DNA of 64,000 nucleotides from Terriglobales bacterium (GCA_035561515.1 DATMXP010000024.1:124001-188000); one strand, 5' to 3'; positions 43,108 to 53,469 are shown, counted from the first letter of the stretch. Numbers and translations are program-made. The notes: generated from the sequence alone by a model not told the origin.

Positions 43108-43896
43108 ATGAAAGTTCCTGATCTCTCAAAACTCGAGAGTGCTCTCGGCCACACTTTTCAGGACCGCTCATTGCTGGAACTGGCGCTGACTCACAGTTCT
43201 TTTGCACGCGAGGCGGAATCACAGCAAGCGGCCAAGGGCGAAGCGAATAGTGTCGGCGACAACGAGCAATTGGAATTCCTGGGTGATGCCGTGCTCGGCC
43301 TGGTCACAAGCCACGAGCTTTACCAGCGCTTTCCGCACTACCAGGAAGGACAGTTGTCGAAATTACGCGGCTACCTGGTCAGCGAAAAACATTTGATAGT
43401 CGCGGCGAGCAAGATAAAGATCGGCCGATATCTTCGTCTGGGCCGCGGCGAAGAATTAAGTGGTGGACGCGAGAAGACTGCGCTGCAAGTCGACGCGCTG
43501 GAAGCCGTACTTGCTGCGATGTACCTGGATTCAGGAATCGACAAGCCGCGCCAGTTCATCCTTGATAAGGTGATCGGTGTTGAGGTGCGAAAGCTGAAAC
43601 GGCGCCGTGCCGATACGCCGTTGCCCGTGACCGATTACAAATCGGCGTTGCAGGAAATTACCCATTCGATGGAGCTGGAACAACCGTCTTACTTCATCGT
43701 GCGGGAGCAAGGCCCACAGCACAACAAGACATTCACAGTCGAGGTTCGTCTTCGGAAGAACGGAGGCGGACGGCCCGTGTTCTCAGCACAGGCGCAGGGG
43801 AGCACGAAGAAGAAAGGCGAACAGGCGGCTGCGAAAGAAGCGCTCGATTACTTACAGAAAGAGCACAAGACGAAGTCTCGTAAAAGTATTCAGTGA
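43108..43896 (+). CDS. rnc: Ribonuclease III
   Basis: 262 residues from ATG 43108. The RNase III signature NEQLEFLGDAVLGL (about 53-66) and the second acidic cluster (LEAVLAAMYLDSG) are present. A C-terminal double-stranded RNA-binding domain follows (DYKSALQEITHSM...KGEQAAAKEALDYLQ). It processes rRNA and mRNA duplexes. It overlaps the signal peptidase gene by GTGA. Confidence 0.94.
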   Translation: MKVPDLSKLESALGHTFQDRSLLELALTHSSFAREAESQQAAKGEANSVGDNEQLEFLGDAVLGLVTSHELYQRFPHYQEGQLSKLRGYLVSEKHLIVAASKIKIGRYLRLGRGEELSGGREKTALQVDALEAVLAAMYLDSGIDKPRQFILDKVIGVEVRKLKRRRADTPLPVTDYKSALQEITHSMELEQPSYFIVREQGPQHNKTFTVEVRLRKNGGGRPVFSAQAQGSTKKKGEQAAAKEALDYLQKEHKTKSRKSIQ

Positions 43897-44690
43897 ACGT
43901 TGTGACCGAACCCGAAGTTAACGTCGAGCGTGCGACCACGCCGGCTCCGCGGAAGGAACACTCCCAGATGGATGTGTTGGGGGGAGCCCAGTGGCTGCTG
44001 ACCGTCGTGGTGATCGCGACCTTCGTCATGACATTCGTAGTGCAGGCGTTCGAGATTCCTTCGGAGTCAATGGAGAACACGCTGCTCATTGGCGACTACC
44101 TGCTCGTCGACAAAGTGCAATACGCAGGCAGCAGTGTGCTGGGGTTCATGCTTCCCTACCGCGCAATCCAGCGGGGAGACATCATAGTTTTTAGGTATCC
44201 GGTGCGGCCTGCTCAACACTTCGTGAAGCGGGTAATCGGGATTCCTGGCGACCGAGTCCGCATCTCGAACAAGCAGGTGATTGTGAACGGCGAACCCATC
44301 GCCGAACCGTACACCATCCATAAGAGAAACGATCGCGATCACTATCGCGACGACTTCCCCACCACCAAGTATATCTCCGGCAACGTGGAGTCAAAGTGGT
44401 GGATACAGATGAGGAAGCTTACGGAAGACGGCAACCTGATCGTTCCGGAAGGGCATTATTTCGTTCTGGGGGATAACCGGGACGATAGCCTGGATAGCCG
44501 CTACTGGGGTTTTGTTCCGGTCGAAAACATCGTGGGAAGGCCGCTGATTATTTATTGGTCCGTGGACCGCGAGCGTGAGGAAAATCCTGAAATTAAGACC
44601 ATGAATGCTAAACTTGAGCGTCTTACAAATATCTTCAAACGGCTGTTCAGGGACACGCGCTGGAAGCGCACCATGACGGTCGTGCATTGA
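43893..44690 (+). CDS. lepB: Signal peptidase I, first copy
   Basis: 265 residues from a GTG overlapping the rnc stop. One membrane helix (about 30-52), catalytic Ser in IPSESMENTLLIGDYLLV, Lys in HFVKRVIGIPGDRV, and box E GDNRDDSLDSRYWGFV are visible. It cleaves signal peptides at the outer face of the inner membrane. It is followed at once by a second family member. Confidence 0.93.
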   Translation: MNVVTEPEVNVERATTPAPRKEHSQMDVLGGAQWLLTVVVIATFVMTFVVQAFEIPSESMENTLLIGDYLLVDKVQYAGSSVLGFMLPYRAIQRGDIIVFRYPVRPAQHFVKRVIGIPGDRVRISNKQVIVNGEPIAEPYTIHKRNDRDHYRDDFPTTKYISGNVESKWWIQMRKLTEDGNLIVPEGHYFVLGDNRDDSLDSRYWGFVPVENIVGRPLIIYWSVDREREENPEIKTMNAKLERLTNIFKRLFRDTRWKRTMTVVH

Positions 44691-45475
44691 TACGAGGCGC
44701 AACCCATTTGGCGAAAGACAAGAAAGCCGACGTAAAGCCCACAAAGAAAAAAGAAACGCCCATGGAGTTCATTGCTTCCATGGCGTCCATCCTAGTCGTG
44801 GGGCTTTTCATCATCACGTTCAACCTGCAGGCTTTTGAGATCCCTTCCAGCTCGATGGAAGATACTCTGCTGATTGGCGACCACGTCTTCGTTGACCGAG
44901 TAACGCCTGCGCCCAAAACAAACTGGTTCCCCATCATCCCGTACCGGGATGTTCATCGTGGCGACATCGTTGTCTTTCTCTCGCCCGCGGAACCGGGCTT
45001 GTTCGTGGTGAAGCGCGTAATCGGCGTTCCTGGAGATAAGCTTCATCTTCGCGAAGGCAAGCTGTTCCGCAACGGCGAAGAGGTGCCTGAGCCGTTCGTG
45101 AAGCACAGTCGCGGAGACTATATTCCCTACCGCGACGATTTCCCTTCCGTGTCGCCCATGCTCGGCGGAGGCGTTACGCCGGAGTGGAGTCTCACCATGC
45201 GCGAGCACATCCAGGATGGCGAACTCGTGGTTCCTCCCGACAGCTACTTCGCAATGGGTGACAACCGGGAGGTAAGCTACGATGGGCGATATTGGGGCTT
45301 TATTCCTCGTGAAAACGTTGTTGGACGCCCAATGGTGATTTACTGGTCGTTCGAGACGCCCAAAGATCAATACCTAAAGACAGCGTGGAGCGATCGAATC
45401 AAGTTCATTGGAAAAGTGGTTCTCAACTTCTTCAGTGAAACCCGTTGGAATCGTATGCTTCACATCGTCAGGTAG
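44687..45475 (+). CDS. lepB: Signal peptidase I, second copy
   Basis: Up to 262 residues. The TTG at 44687 overlaps the first copy's stop; starts at TTG 44708 or ATG 44762 are also possible. Catalytic Ser is in IPSSSMEDTLLIGDHVFV, Lys in VVKRVIGVPGDK, and box E GDNREVSYDGRYWGFI is present. It differs enough from the first copy to suggest an old duplication with different substrates. Confidence 0.9.
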   Translation: MIRGATHLAKDKKADVKPTKKKETPMEFIASMASILVVGLFIITFNLQAFEIPSSSMEDTLLIGDHVFVDRVTPAPKTNWFPIIPYRDVHRGDIVVFLSPAEPGLFVVKRVIGVPGDKLHLREGKLFRNGEEVPEPFVKHSRGDYIPYRDDFPSVSPMLGGGVTPEWSLTMREHIQDGELVVPPDSYFAMGDNREVSYDGRYWGFIPRENVVGRPMVIYWSFETPKDQYLKTAWSDRIKFIGKVVLNFFSETRWNRMLHIVR

Positions 45476-45540
45476 ATCACCTGGACTACGCAGGCCCGCA
45501 CGAACTCCGGTTTGCCTGCCTCGCTGGATACCGCTGTTAA

Positions 45541-48096
45541 ATGCTTTCACGCTCTCAAAAACGGGTGGTGGTCGGTGCTGCGATTCTGGTTGTCGTGGTG
45601 CTGTTTGTTTTGCCTGCGATTAACGTGAACCGGTATCGGATGTCGGTGGCGCGATCCTTGAGCAACGCTCTCGGACGCGAAGTTACTGTTCAGAGCATCG
45701 AGATCCAGACGTTTCCTCAGCCCGGACTTGCACTCAAGGGCGTTGTGGTCGCAGATGACCCAAACATCAGTGCCGAACCAATGCTTCGTGCGGATGAGGT
45801 GCTGGCGACCTTGCACGTGAGTTCCCTGTGGCGAGGACGACTAGAAATCTCCACCCTGAAGCTGGCCTACCCCAGTTTGAATCTGGTGCGGTCGTATGAC
45901 GGTCGCTGGAACGTTGAGTCATTGTTCGAGCGCGCCCGGCAAACGCCAACAGCTCCCACTGCGCAGCCTCGTCCCGAATCACGCAGACGGTTCCCCTACA
46001 TCGAAACCGATGGTGCGCGGATCAATCTGAAGCTCGGCAATGAGAAGAAGGTGTTTGCGCTCGGTGAGGCCGACCTGGGGTTGTGGCTCGCCTCGGAAAA
46101 CGAGTGGCGCTTGCGGCTGGAAGCGCGGCCAATCCGAACGGACGCGAACCTCAGTGATACCGGCACGTTGAAGATGGAAGGCAGCCTCCGTCGTGCCGAG
46201 CGACTTTCTCAGACGCCCATCTCCCTGAAGTTCTGGTGGGAAAACGCACAACTCGGCCAAACGACGACTCTGGTCTACGGTCGCGATCGTGGTTGGCGAG
46301 GATCAATTCGGGCGAGTGCAACTGTTCAGGGCACGCCTGAGTCGCTCAAGGTCAACGCTGACGCGCGACTGGAAGACTTCCGCCGGTACGACATTACGTC
46401 GGAGGATTCGGTCGGCGCTCGTGCGCGCTGTGAAGCTGAGCTGAGCCTGACCTCGCATAAGATCCAGAACCTGTACTGCCAATCTCCTCTCGGCGGCGGG
46501 ATGTTGCAGGCGCGTGGCAACTACGAATGGCACACGCAAAAGCGAGGGGCCTTCACGTTCTGGGCGGAGAACGTTCCCACCCAGTTCGTTCTCAACGTTG
46601 TCCGGCACATGAAGAAGAATATTCCGCAGGACGTTTCTGCGTCTGGAATGATCAGTGCATCGATGGCAGTCGATGACCTGAACGGCGTGCGTACGTGGGC
46701 CGGCAACGGAGAGATGTCATCGGTCAAAGTTCAATCAACGGTTCTCCGCGAGCCGCTGGTGATCGCTGCAAACCGGTGGCGCCTCATAGGTCCGGGAACA
46801 GAGCACTTCCTGGCAGCAGCGAAGCTGAAGCGGGCACCACAGCCATCCCTGCCTCAGCCGAATGCGACTGCCTTCGGATTTGAGCCGGTTGCGATCCCCA
46901 TGGGCGGCACCTCGCCGGCCACGGTGACCGGATGGTTTACGCGCGAGCGCTTCGTGACGGAACTAAAGGGCGAAGCTGAGATTGAGCGTCTCTTCCAATT
47001 GGCCCGATTAGCTGGACTGCCGACGTCTTCGACCGATTTAGCCGGAACCGCAAAAGGCAGGCTGATTCTGAGTGGTTCCTGGCAAGGATTCGCGTTACCG
47101 ACTTACGCAGGAGAAGCGGACCTGCAAAGGGTAACCGCCAAGTTGAATGGCGTAGCTTCACCATTGCGGTTGCAGACTGCGCACTTCACCGTCGACACAA
47201 ACTCACTGGCGTTGACAAAGGCCGTCGGCAGCTTTGCCGATATTCCCAGCATCTTGGATTTTTCGGTTAACTGGCCAAGGAATTGTGCAGCGTCAGACTT
47301 GGCAGGAGATCATTGTGCAGCAACCTTCGATATCAAAGCCGACCAGCTAAACCTGGATAGGATCAACTCACTGCTTAATCCCAAAGCCCAGAAGCAGCCC
47401 TGGTACGCAGCGCTCGCCAAGTCCGTTATGGGCCAGAATCGAAGCACGCTGCCTGAGATCTATGCCAGCGGAAAGATCGCGGTCGGCAAGGTTGTAATCA
47501 AGGGTGTGACGGCAACACGGTTTTCGTCTGCATTGTCCATCACGCCGACTGGTTTTCATCTTTCGAACATAAGTTCAGAGGTTTTGGGCGGACGATATTC
47601 CGGTGACGTCACTGCTGAGTTCGGGAGCGCCCCCCCTGTGTACGAGTCGAAAGGCAAGTTCTCCAACGTGGCGTTCGGGAGTATCTCGTCGGTGATGAAT
47701 GATACCTGGGCGAGTGGCAAAGCGGACGCCAGTTACTCTGGCAAGGCGACCGGGTGGAACGCCGAGGAACTGGCCAGTTCGGCTGCTGGACGCGCCACTT
47801 TTCAGTGGCATGAGGGAGAGTTAAAGCACATCAACCTGGATGGCGCCGGAAACCCGCTCCGGTTCAAGCTTTTTGCCGGGTCCATGGAACTCAAATCAGG
47901 GATTCTCACCATTTCAGAAAGCAAATTGCAGACGAGAACCGGCATCTATCAGGTAAGCGGAACAGCGTCACTCGGCCGTGCGCTGGAAGTAAAACTGGCG
48001 CGCGACGGTGCTCCCGGCTACTCAGTTTCGGGTACGCTGGAGCGTCCAAGAGTTTCGCGATTGAAGGTTCCGCAAACCGAAGCAGTTCTCAGATAG
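45541..48096 (+). CDS. AsmA-family inner-membrane-anchored protein
   Basis: 851 residues: one N-terminal membrane helix (about 8-27), the AsmA N-terminal pattern (INVNRYRMSVARSLSNALGREVTVQSIEIQ), and a long beta-rich body with a C-terminal AsmA-like segment (LASSAAGRATFQWHEGELKHINLDG). Family members are thought to form grooves that move phospholipid or affect outer-membrane assembly. Confidence 0.82.
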   Translation: MLSRSQKRVVVGAAILVVVVLFVLPAINVNRYRMSVARSLSNALGREVTVQSIEIQTFPQPGLALKGVVVADDPNISAEPMLRADEVLATLHVSSLWRGRLEISTLKLAYPSLNLVRSYDGRWNVESLFERARQTPTAPTAQPRPESRRRFPYIETDGARINLKLGNEKKVFALGEADLGLWLASENEWRLRLEARPIRTDANLSDTGTLKMEGSLRRAERLSQTPISLKFWWENAQLGQTTTLVYGRDRGWRGSIRASATVQGTPESLKVNADARLEDFRRYDITSEDSVGARARCEAELSLTSHKIQNLYCQSPLGGGMLQARGNYEWHTQKRGAFTFWAENVPTQFVLNVVRHMKKNIPQDVSASGMISASMAVDDLNGVRTWAGNGEMSSVKVQSTVLREPLVIAANRWRLIGPGTEHFLAAAKLKRAPQPSLPQPNATAFGFEPVAIPMGGTSPATVTGWFTRERFVTELKGEAEIERLFQLARLAGLPTSSTDLAGTAKGRLILSGSWQGFALPTYAGEADLQRVTAKLNGVASPLRLQTAHFTVDTNSLALTKAVGSFADIPSILDFSVNWPRNCAASDLAGDHCAATFDIKADQLNLDRINSLLNPKAQKQPWYAALAKSVMGQNRSTLPEIYASGKIAVGKVVIKGVTATRFSSALSITPTGFHLSNISSEVLGGRYSGDVTAEFGSAPPVYESKGKFSNVAFGSISSVMNDTWASGKADASYSGKATGWNAEELASSAAGRATFQWHEGELKHINLDGAGNPLRFKLFAGSMELKSGILTISESKLQTRTGIYQVSGTASLGRALEVKLARDGAPGYSVSGTLERPRVSRLKVPQTEAVLR

Positions 48097-48103
48097 ACGC
48101 TTG

Positions 48104-48721
48104 ATGCGCGTATTCACTTTTCCAGCAATCCTCGTCATAGCTGCTCTGGCGCTTGTCGCACAACAGCAGCAGCAGACCCCCGCGGCTTCTTCCACGCAGG
48201 CCATCTATAACGCCCAAGTCCAATCGGCACAGAAGAAGTTCGACTACATAATCCAAAACGGTGCGAAGGCAGCACCGGACCAGAATCCCACCGTGCTGAC
48301 GGAGAACGAGATCAATTCCTGGCTGATGTCCGGCAATGCCGAACTGCCCAAGGGCGTCAGGAAGCTCCAGTTCAGGGGCAATCCCGGAGTTATAGACGCC
48401 ACCGCGACTGTCGATTTCGATCAGATTACGGCCGGGAGGCGTTCCAGCCACCCGCTGCTTTCGCTTTTTCGTGGCACACACGAGGTACAGGCCAGGGCTA
48501 GCGCTGCCGGAAGCGCGGGAGTAGGGCAAGTACACATTGAATCGGTATCTATTGATGGCGTCGGCGTACCGAAGTTCGCGCTGGAGTTCTTTGTCGACAA
48601 GTACATACGTCCGAAGTATCCGAATCTCGGAATGGATTCTACCTTCAGACTGCCTCACAAGATCGATATCGCGCGTGTAGGCTCCCGAAAGCTTACCGTA
48701 ACCCAGAAAGCACTTAAGTAG
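48104..48721 (+). CDS. Exported hypothetical protein
   Basis: 205 residues from ATG 48104; a TTG one codon earlier is possible. A signal peptide (MRVFTFPAILVIAALALVAQ) is followed by a Gln-rich stretch and a mixed alpha-beta domain (VLTENEINSWLMSGNAELPKGV...). It lies eight bases after the AsmA gene and is probably co-transcribed with it. Function unknown. Confidence 0.65.
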   Translation: MRVFTFPAILVIAALALVAQQQQQTPAASSTQAIYNAQVQSAQKKFDYIIQNGAKAAPDQNPTVLTENEINSWLMSGNAELPKGVRKLQFRGNPGVIDATATVDFDQITAGRRSSHPLLSLFRGTHEVQARASAAGSAGVGQVHIESVSIDGVGVPKFALEFFVDKYIRPKYPNLGMDSTFRLPHKIDIARVGSRKLTVTQKALK

Positions 48722-48797
48722 AGCAGAGTTTGCTTTGCGGCATGCGTGCAGTTGGGCGCATCTAAACCCGTTTTCAGAAGGCATGCATGTACCCTGC

Positions 48798-48803
48798 TAT
48801 ACT
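48798..48803 (+). promoter_or_regulatory. Candidate extended -10 box of the GH13 gene
   Basis: TGCTATACT sits only ten bases before ATG 48813, so the transcript would be almost leaderless. No clear -35 box is seen. Weak evidence. Confidence 0.35.
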
Positions 48804-48812
48804 GCGGACGCA

Positions 48813-51800
48813 ATGCTCGTAAGGCCGACGTTCGAGTTCCACGTCTCTCGGTCGGCGCGTGAACGCTACGATTTTTCGCACGCGCTGTTCTCGGTCACCG
48901 GCAATGTTGTTTTCGCCGACCTCTCCGCCACGCGTGAATTTGCCCACAAGATGAATGTTGTTCGGGGTGCCGAGAAGGACCCCGCGCGAGCCGTAAATCC
49001 AGGTGCGCTGAACGCGATGGGGTTGATCGATGAGACGCTGCATCTGCTGATCGCTCAGTACCGCGAACAGCTCGACCCTCGCGCCATTCTGGATGCGCTC
49101 ACGTTTTTCGAGGCGAGACTCGGCCGCGATGCGCTCGACAAGACTCTCCTTGCTTTCACAGAACAGTTCCCTCCTGTGGCGGTTTATCGCGGGGAGCTTG
49201 GAATTCGGGAATGGTTCGGCGGATCGACAAACAACATTCCCAATCGGGCCATTGCCTTTGAAGAACTCATGATGCTTTGGCTGGCGAATGCCAACCCTGC
49301 ATTCAAGCCTTTTGCTGAACTGTTCGATGACCGCGAACTGGTAGACCGGACAGCCTATTCCAGGATCATCTCGGGCCTGCGGGAGTATTTCGAAACCCGC
49401 CCGAAGTTCGGCCCGGAAGCACAGAACCTCGTCGATCTCCTGCGTGCGCCGGCGCTCGCCTCGCCCGACTCTCTAAGCGGCCAACTGGCATTCATCCGTG
49501 ATAAGTGGGTTCCTATGCTGCGCGACTTCGTAAGGCGGTTTCTGACTGCCATCGATGTCCTGAAGGAGGAAGAGGTCGCGATCTGGTTACGCTTTCATCC
49601 GCCTGTGGACCCGCGTCACGGCGGTCCCGGATGGGACCAGCGGGGCGATTCCAGCGAAGCAGCTATTCCTCATTATCCGAAGGTATTGAAGCAGTCGGAT
49701 TACGAGTATGAAGCATTCAGCCCCGATGTGGACTGGATGCCTCGAACCGTGATGGTCGCGAAGAGCACGTACGTGTGGCTCGACCAGCTTTCCCAGGCAT
49801 ATGGCCGGCACATTCATAAGCTCAACCATATTCCTAACGAAGAACTCGACACCATGGCCCGTCGGGGCTTTAATGCGTTGTGGCTGATCGGATTATGGGA
49901 GCGCAGCCACGCCTCGCAAAGAATCAAACAGATGTGCGGGAATCCCGATGCTGTCGCCAGCGCCTATTCCCTGCTTGATTACACCATCGCAGAGGATCTC
50001 GGAGGCGAAGCTGCCTACAACGATCTGCGTGAGAGAGCCGCCGCTCGCGGTATCCGCCTGGCGAGCGACATGGTGCCGAACCACATGGGGATCGACTCCC
50101 GTTGGGTGATGGAGCATCCTGACTGGTTCTTGTCATTGCCGCATCCTCCGTATCCGGCGTACTCGTTCAATGGACCAGATGTATCCCACGATGGCCGTGT
50201 CGAGATTAAGATCGAAGACCATTATTACGATCGAACTGACGCTGCCGTCGTCTTCCGCCGCGTGGACCGCTGGAGTGGCGATACGCGGTATATCTATCAC
50301 GGCAACGACGGGACGAGCTTTCCATGGAATGACACAGCACAACTGAATTACCTGAAAGCCGAAGTGCGTGAGGGTGTCATCCAGACGATCCTTCACGTCG
50401 CGCGGATGTTTCCCATCATTCGGTTCGACGCCGCGATGACGCTGACCAAACTGCACTACCAGCGGCTCTGGTTCCCGCAACCTGGCACGGGTGGTGCTAT
50501 TCCGTCGCGTGCAGAGCACGGCCTCACGAAGGAAGAATTCGATCGCCTCATGCCGACCGAGTTCTGGCGCGAACTCGTCGATCGCGTCGCCGCAGAAGTA
50601 CCGGGGACGCTGCTTCTCGCCGAGGCCTTTTGGCTGCTGGAGGGTTATTTCGTTCGGACTCTGGGCATGCATCGCGTATACAACTCGGCATTCATGAACA
50701 TGATGCGCGATGAAGAGAACGCGAACTATCGCTCAGTAATCAAGAACACGCTTGAATTCGATCCCGAGGTCCTCAAGCGCTACGTCAACTTCATGAACAA
50801 TCCGGACGAGCGAACCGCCGTGGACCAGTTCGGAAAGGGCGACAAGTACTTCGGCGTTTGTACCGTGATGGCCACATTGCCGGGATTACCGATGTTCGGC
50901 CACGGGCAGGTAGAAGGGTTCTCCGAAAAATATGGCATGGAGTTCCGCCGAGCCTATAAGCAGGAGACGCCGGACCCGTGGCTAATCGCCCGTCACGAGC
51001 GTGAGATTTCGCCGCTGCTTCACCGCCGGGCACTATTCGCGGAAGTTGAGAATTTCCTGCTGTACGACTTCTACACCGATTCGGGCCACGTCAATGAAGA
51101 CGTTTACGCGTTCTCGAATCGTCGCGGAGATGATCGGGCTCTGGTGGTATTCAATAATCGCTACGCCGACACGCGGGGCTGGATTCGCCAGTCCGCCGCC
51201 TACATGGATAAGAACAGCAAGGCATTACGCCAGCAGACGGTGGGCGAGAGCTTTGGTATTCAGCGAGGCGATGATAAGTTTGTAGCGTTTCGCGATGCCA
51301 TGAATGGACTCGAGTACCTGCATCGCTCGCGCGAGGTGGCCGAGAAAGGCCTACACATCGAACTTGGTGCCTACAGGTGCAATGTGTTCCTCGACTGGCG
51401 CGAAATGCGAGACGACGGCTCCCGTCCGCTGGCCGAATTGTGCAACATGCTCGCTGGACGTGGCGTTTCGAGCCTCGAAGATTCACTCCGCGATCTCGAA
51501 CTGCAGCCTATTCATTCCGCCGTCCGCGCCCTGCTTGATCCCGAAGTGGTACGCGCATTCGCCACGCCGGCGATATCGCGCAAGCCCGGTCGGAAGACTT
51601 CTGCGGCAGTCGAGCACGTTGTCGATCTTTTGCATCCGCTGCTCAAGAATGCGTGTCATTACGGTGCCAGTCCGGCATCCGAAAGCGCTGGTTTCGGGCC
51701 CGGCCGCAAGTGGTCCGGCAATGAGAAGGCCAGTCTGACTAAATTCCGCAGCAGACTGGATTCTGCACGACATCTGGATGAAGTTGTGAAGCACATGCCC

Positions 51801-52493
51801 GGCACAATCCTCGGAGAAATCAAATCTGTTCTCCCCGTCGAAGCCGTAGAGGAAGCCGCGCTACCGCTCTGGGGATCGGTCATTGCAGCGACAGCCTTGG
51901 AGGCAATAGGCGATTACTGCAACGAACAACAGTCCGATGCCGCCTTAGGACAGTTGTTCGACGCGCTCCGTCTGCGTGAGGTCCTAGCCCAGTGCTTCGA
52001 AAGATTGGGCATGCAGGGCGACGAACGCTGGCGCGCTTCAGCGCGAGTCCGTGCAACGTTCGCACACAGCGCCTGGGCGCCCTCAACACGGCCACAGGAG
52101 AAGCCCGCTGCCGCGCCGCTCGCGTGGATGCATGACCCGGAAATGGCATGGCTGATCGGCGCTCACGAGTGGGAAGGCTTCCGCTACTTCAACAAGGAAC
52201 TATTTGAACGCCTGCTCTGGTGGATGTCGTTACGCTCGCTTCTCGACCTCGCCTCGCAGCCACTTCCCGATAACAGCGGCATTCAAGTCCTAGCTCAAGA
52301 AATCGGTGGACGGATGAACGCCGCATCTGAAGCAGGATACCGGGTGGAGTCATTGCTGATGGCGAGCACAGCGAAAACTCTACCCGAATCTTTCGTGACA
52401 GCATCTCAGGCAACGGAGACTACTGCACCAAAGCTCGCGAAGACGTCAACGATTAAGAAGAAGTCAACCAAGAAACGACCCACAAAGAACTAA
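48813..52493 (+). CDS. Large GH13 alpha-amylase-family protein
   Basis: About 1226 residues from ATG 48813. An N-terminal region of about 330 residues precedes the barrel. GH13 regions are visible: ASDMVPNHMG (region I), the nucleophile Asp in IIRFDAAMTL (II), the acid Glu in LLLAEAFWLL (III), and NNPDERTAVDQ in place of the usual NHD (IV). A long helical C terminus of about 400 residues ends in a Lys/Thr-rich tail. The fourth region keeps an Asp. Substrate unknown, probably an alpha-glucan or trehalose-type sugar. Confidence 0.8.
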   Translation: MLVRPTFEFHVSRSARERYDFSHALFSVTGNVVFADLSATREFAHKMNVVRGAEKDPARAVNPGALNAMGLIDETLHLLIAQYREQLDPRAILDALTFFEARLGRDALDKTLLAFTEQFPPVAVYRGELGIREWFGGSTNNIPNRAIAFEELMMLWLANANPAFKPFAELFDDRELVDRTAYSRIISGLREYFETRPKFGPEAQNLVDLLRAPALASPDSLSGQLAFIRDKWVPMLRDFVRRFLTAIDVLKEEEVAIWLRFHPPVDPRHGGPGWDQRGDSSEAAIPHYPKVLKQSDYEYEAFSPDVDWMPRTVMVAKSTYVWLDQLSQAYGRHIHKLNHIPNEELDTMARRGFNALWLIGLWERSHASQRIKQMCGNPDAVASAYSLLDYTIAEDLGGEAAYNDLRERAAARGIRLASDMVPNHMGIDSRWVMEHPDWFLSLPHPPYPAYSFNGPDVSHDGRVEIKIEDHYYDRTDAAVVFRRVDRWSGDTRYIYHGNDGTSFPWNDTAQLNYLKAEVREGVIQTILHVARMFPIIRFDAAMTLTKLHYQRLWFPQPGTGGAIPSRAEHGLTKEEFDRLMPTEFWRELVDRVAAEVPGTLLLAEAFWLLEGYFVRTLGMHRVYNSAFMNMMRDEENANYRSVIKNTLEFDPEVLKRYVNFMNNPDERTAVDQFGKGDKYFGVCTVMATLPGLPMFGHGQVEGFSEKYGMEFRRAYKQETPDPWLIARHEREISPLLHRRALFAEVENFLLYDFYTDSGHVNEDVYAFSNRRGDDRALVVFNNRYADTRGWIRQSAAYMDKNSKALRQQTVGESFGIQRGDDKFVAFRDAMNGLEYLHRSREVAEKGLHIELGAYRCNVFLDWREMRDDGSRPLAELCNMLAGRGVSSLEDSLRDLELQPIHSAVRALLDPEVVRAFATPAISRKPGRKTSAAVEHVVDLLHPLLKNACHYGASPASESAGFGPGRKWSGNEKASLTKFRSRLDSARHLDEVVKHMPGTILGEIKSVLPVEAVEEAALPLWGSVIAATALEAIGDYCNEQQSDAALGQLFDALRLREVLAQCFERLGMQGDERWRASARVRATFAHSAWAPSTRPQEKPAAAPLAWMHDPEMAWLIGAHEWEGFRYFNKELFERLLWWMSLRSLLDLASQPLPDNSGIQVLAQEIGGRMNAASEAGYRVESLLMASTAKTLPESFVTASQATETTAPKLAKTSTIKKKSTKKRPTKN

Positions 52494-52682
52494 GCTCAGA
52501 TGTTCCGTAGGCGCAGGTTAGTTCTTAAACCTCCTGCGCCGATGTCTTTTGACAGATGCTATGGCGGAGGGGCAGAATTACGCGGGTTGGGGGCTCCCGA
52601 ACCACGCTCAACGTTCCCTTGATGCATGATGAACTGAACCTGCCGTGACCGCGTTACTCACGGCTGCAGTAGGCCTATTTGC

Positions 52683-53417
52683 ATGTGCACGCTTAGCTTT
52701 ATCCCTGATGAATCCGGGTACCTGGTAGCGATGAACCGTGACGAGCAGTTCTCGCGTCCGCGTGCGCTCCCGCCACGGGTTTTCGGAAAAGCAATCTACC
52801 CGCATGAACCGAGTGGGGGAACATGGATCGCAGTCAACTCACGAGGATTGACTCTCGCACTGCTGAATAAGAACGAGGATGGACCGCTTCCGGCCGAAAA
52901 ACACAGCCGAGGTGAATTAATCCCTGCCATGATTGCTTGCGATTCCCTGGCAGAGATCCACCGCCGTGTTGTCGCCTTTGATCTTCGCTCTACCTACCCC
53001 TTCCGGTTGATCGCGATCTCCCCTTCCGAACGGGAACTTTGCGAGTGGCGCTGGGGAAGCAAACTGGAACAGGTGCATCACGATTGGGAAGCCCGGCACT
53101 GGTTCTCGTCAGGAGTTTCGGATATCGAAGCTGAAGCGCGACGTTCCGTAGTGGTGAAACGCGCGTGGAACATCGATGGTGCTGGAACCAGGGACTGGAT
53201 CCGTAACCTGCACAAATCCCACGAGCCGGCACCGGGAGCTTACAGCATCTGCGTACATCGGCCCGACGCAGCTTCCGTCAGCTACAGTGAGATCCGTGTA
53301 AGCGCGAACCAGATCACGTTCCGGTATGCTGCCGGGCATCCGTGTGAGTTCCACTCGTTCGACGCGGAGATCACGGTTACCAATGAAGCGTCCTTGAAAT
53401 TCGTCGTAGGCCTTTAA
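52683..53417 (+). CDS. NRDE (TANGO2-like) family protein
   Basis: 244 residues starting MCTLSFIPDESGYLVAMNRDE, with the NRDE motif at about 18-21 and Cys2 as possible N-terminal nucleophile. WIAVNSRGLTLALLN is also typical. Related eukaryotic proteins affect heme and lipid handling; the bacterial role is unclear. The 190 bases before it hold no gene. Confidence 0.85.
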   Translation: MCTLSFIPDESGYLVAMNRDEQFSRPRALPPRVFGKAIYPHEPSGGTWIAVNSRGLTLALLNKNEDGPLPAEKHSRGELIPAMIACDSLAEIHRRVVAFDLRSTYPFRLIAISPSERELCEWRWGSKLEQVHHDWEARHWFSSGVSDIEAEARRSVVVKRAWNIDGAGTRDWIRNLHKSHEPAPGAYSICVHRPDAASVSYSEIRVSANQITFRYAAGHPCEFHSFDAEITVTNEASLKFVVGL

Positions 53418-53469
53418 CCAAGCGCACTGCATCCTTGTTGTAGAATGCACCCTTTCAGACGGAGGAAGA

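Noticed and set aside
42144..43154. A 336-residue minus-strand frame opposite the TPR-like gene
   Set aside because: It is antisense to a gene with a signal peptide and helical repeats, and is rich in Arg, Cys and Leu as shadow frames are. No start signal.
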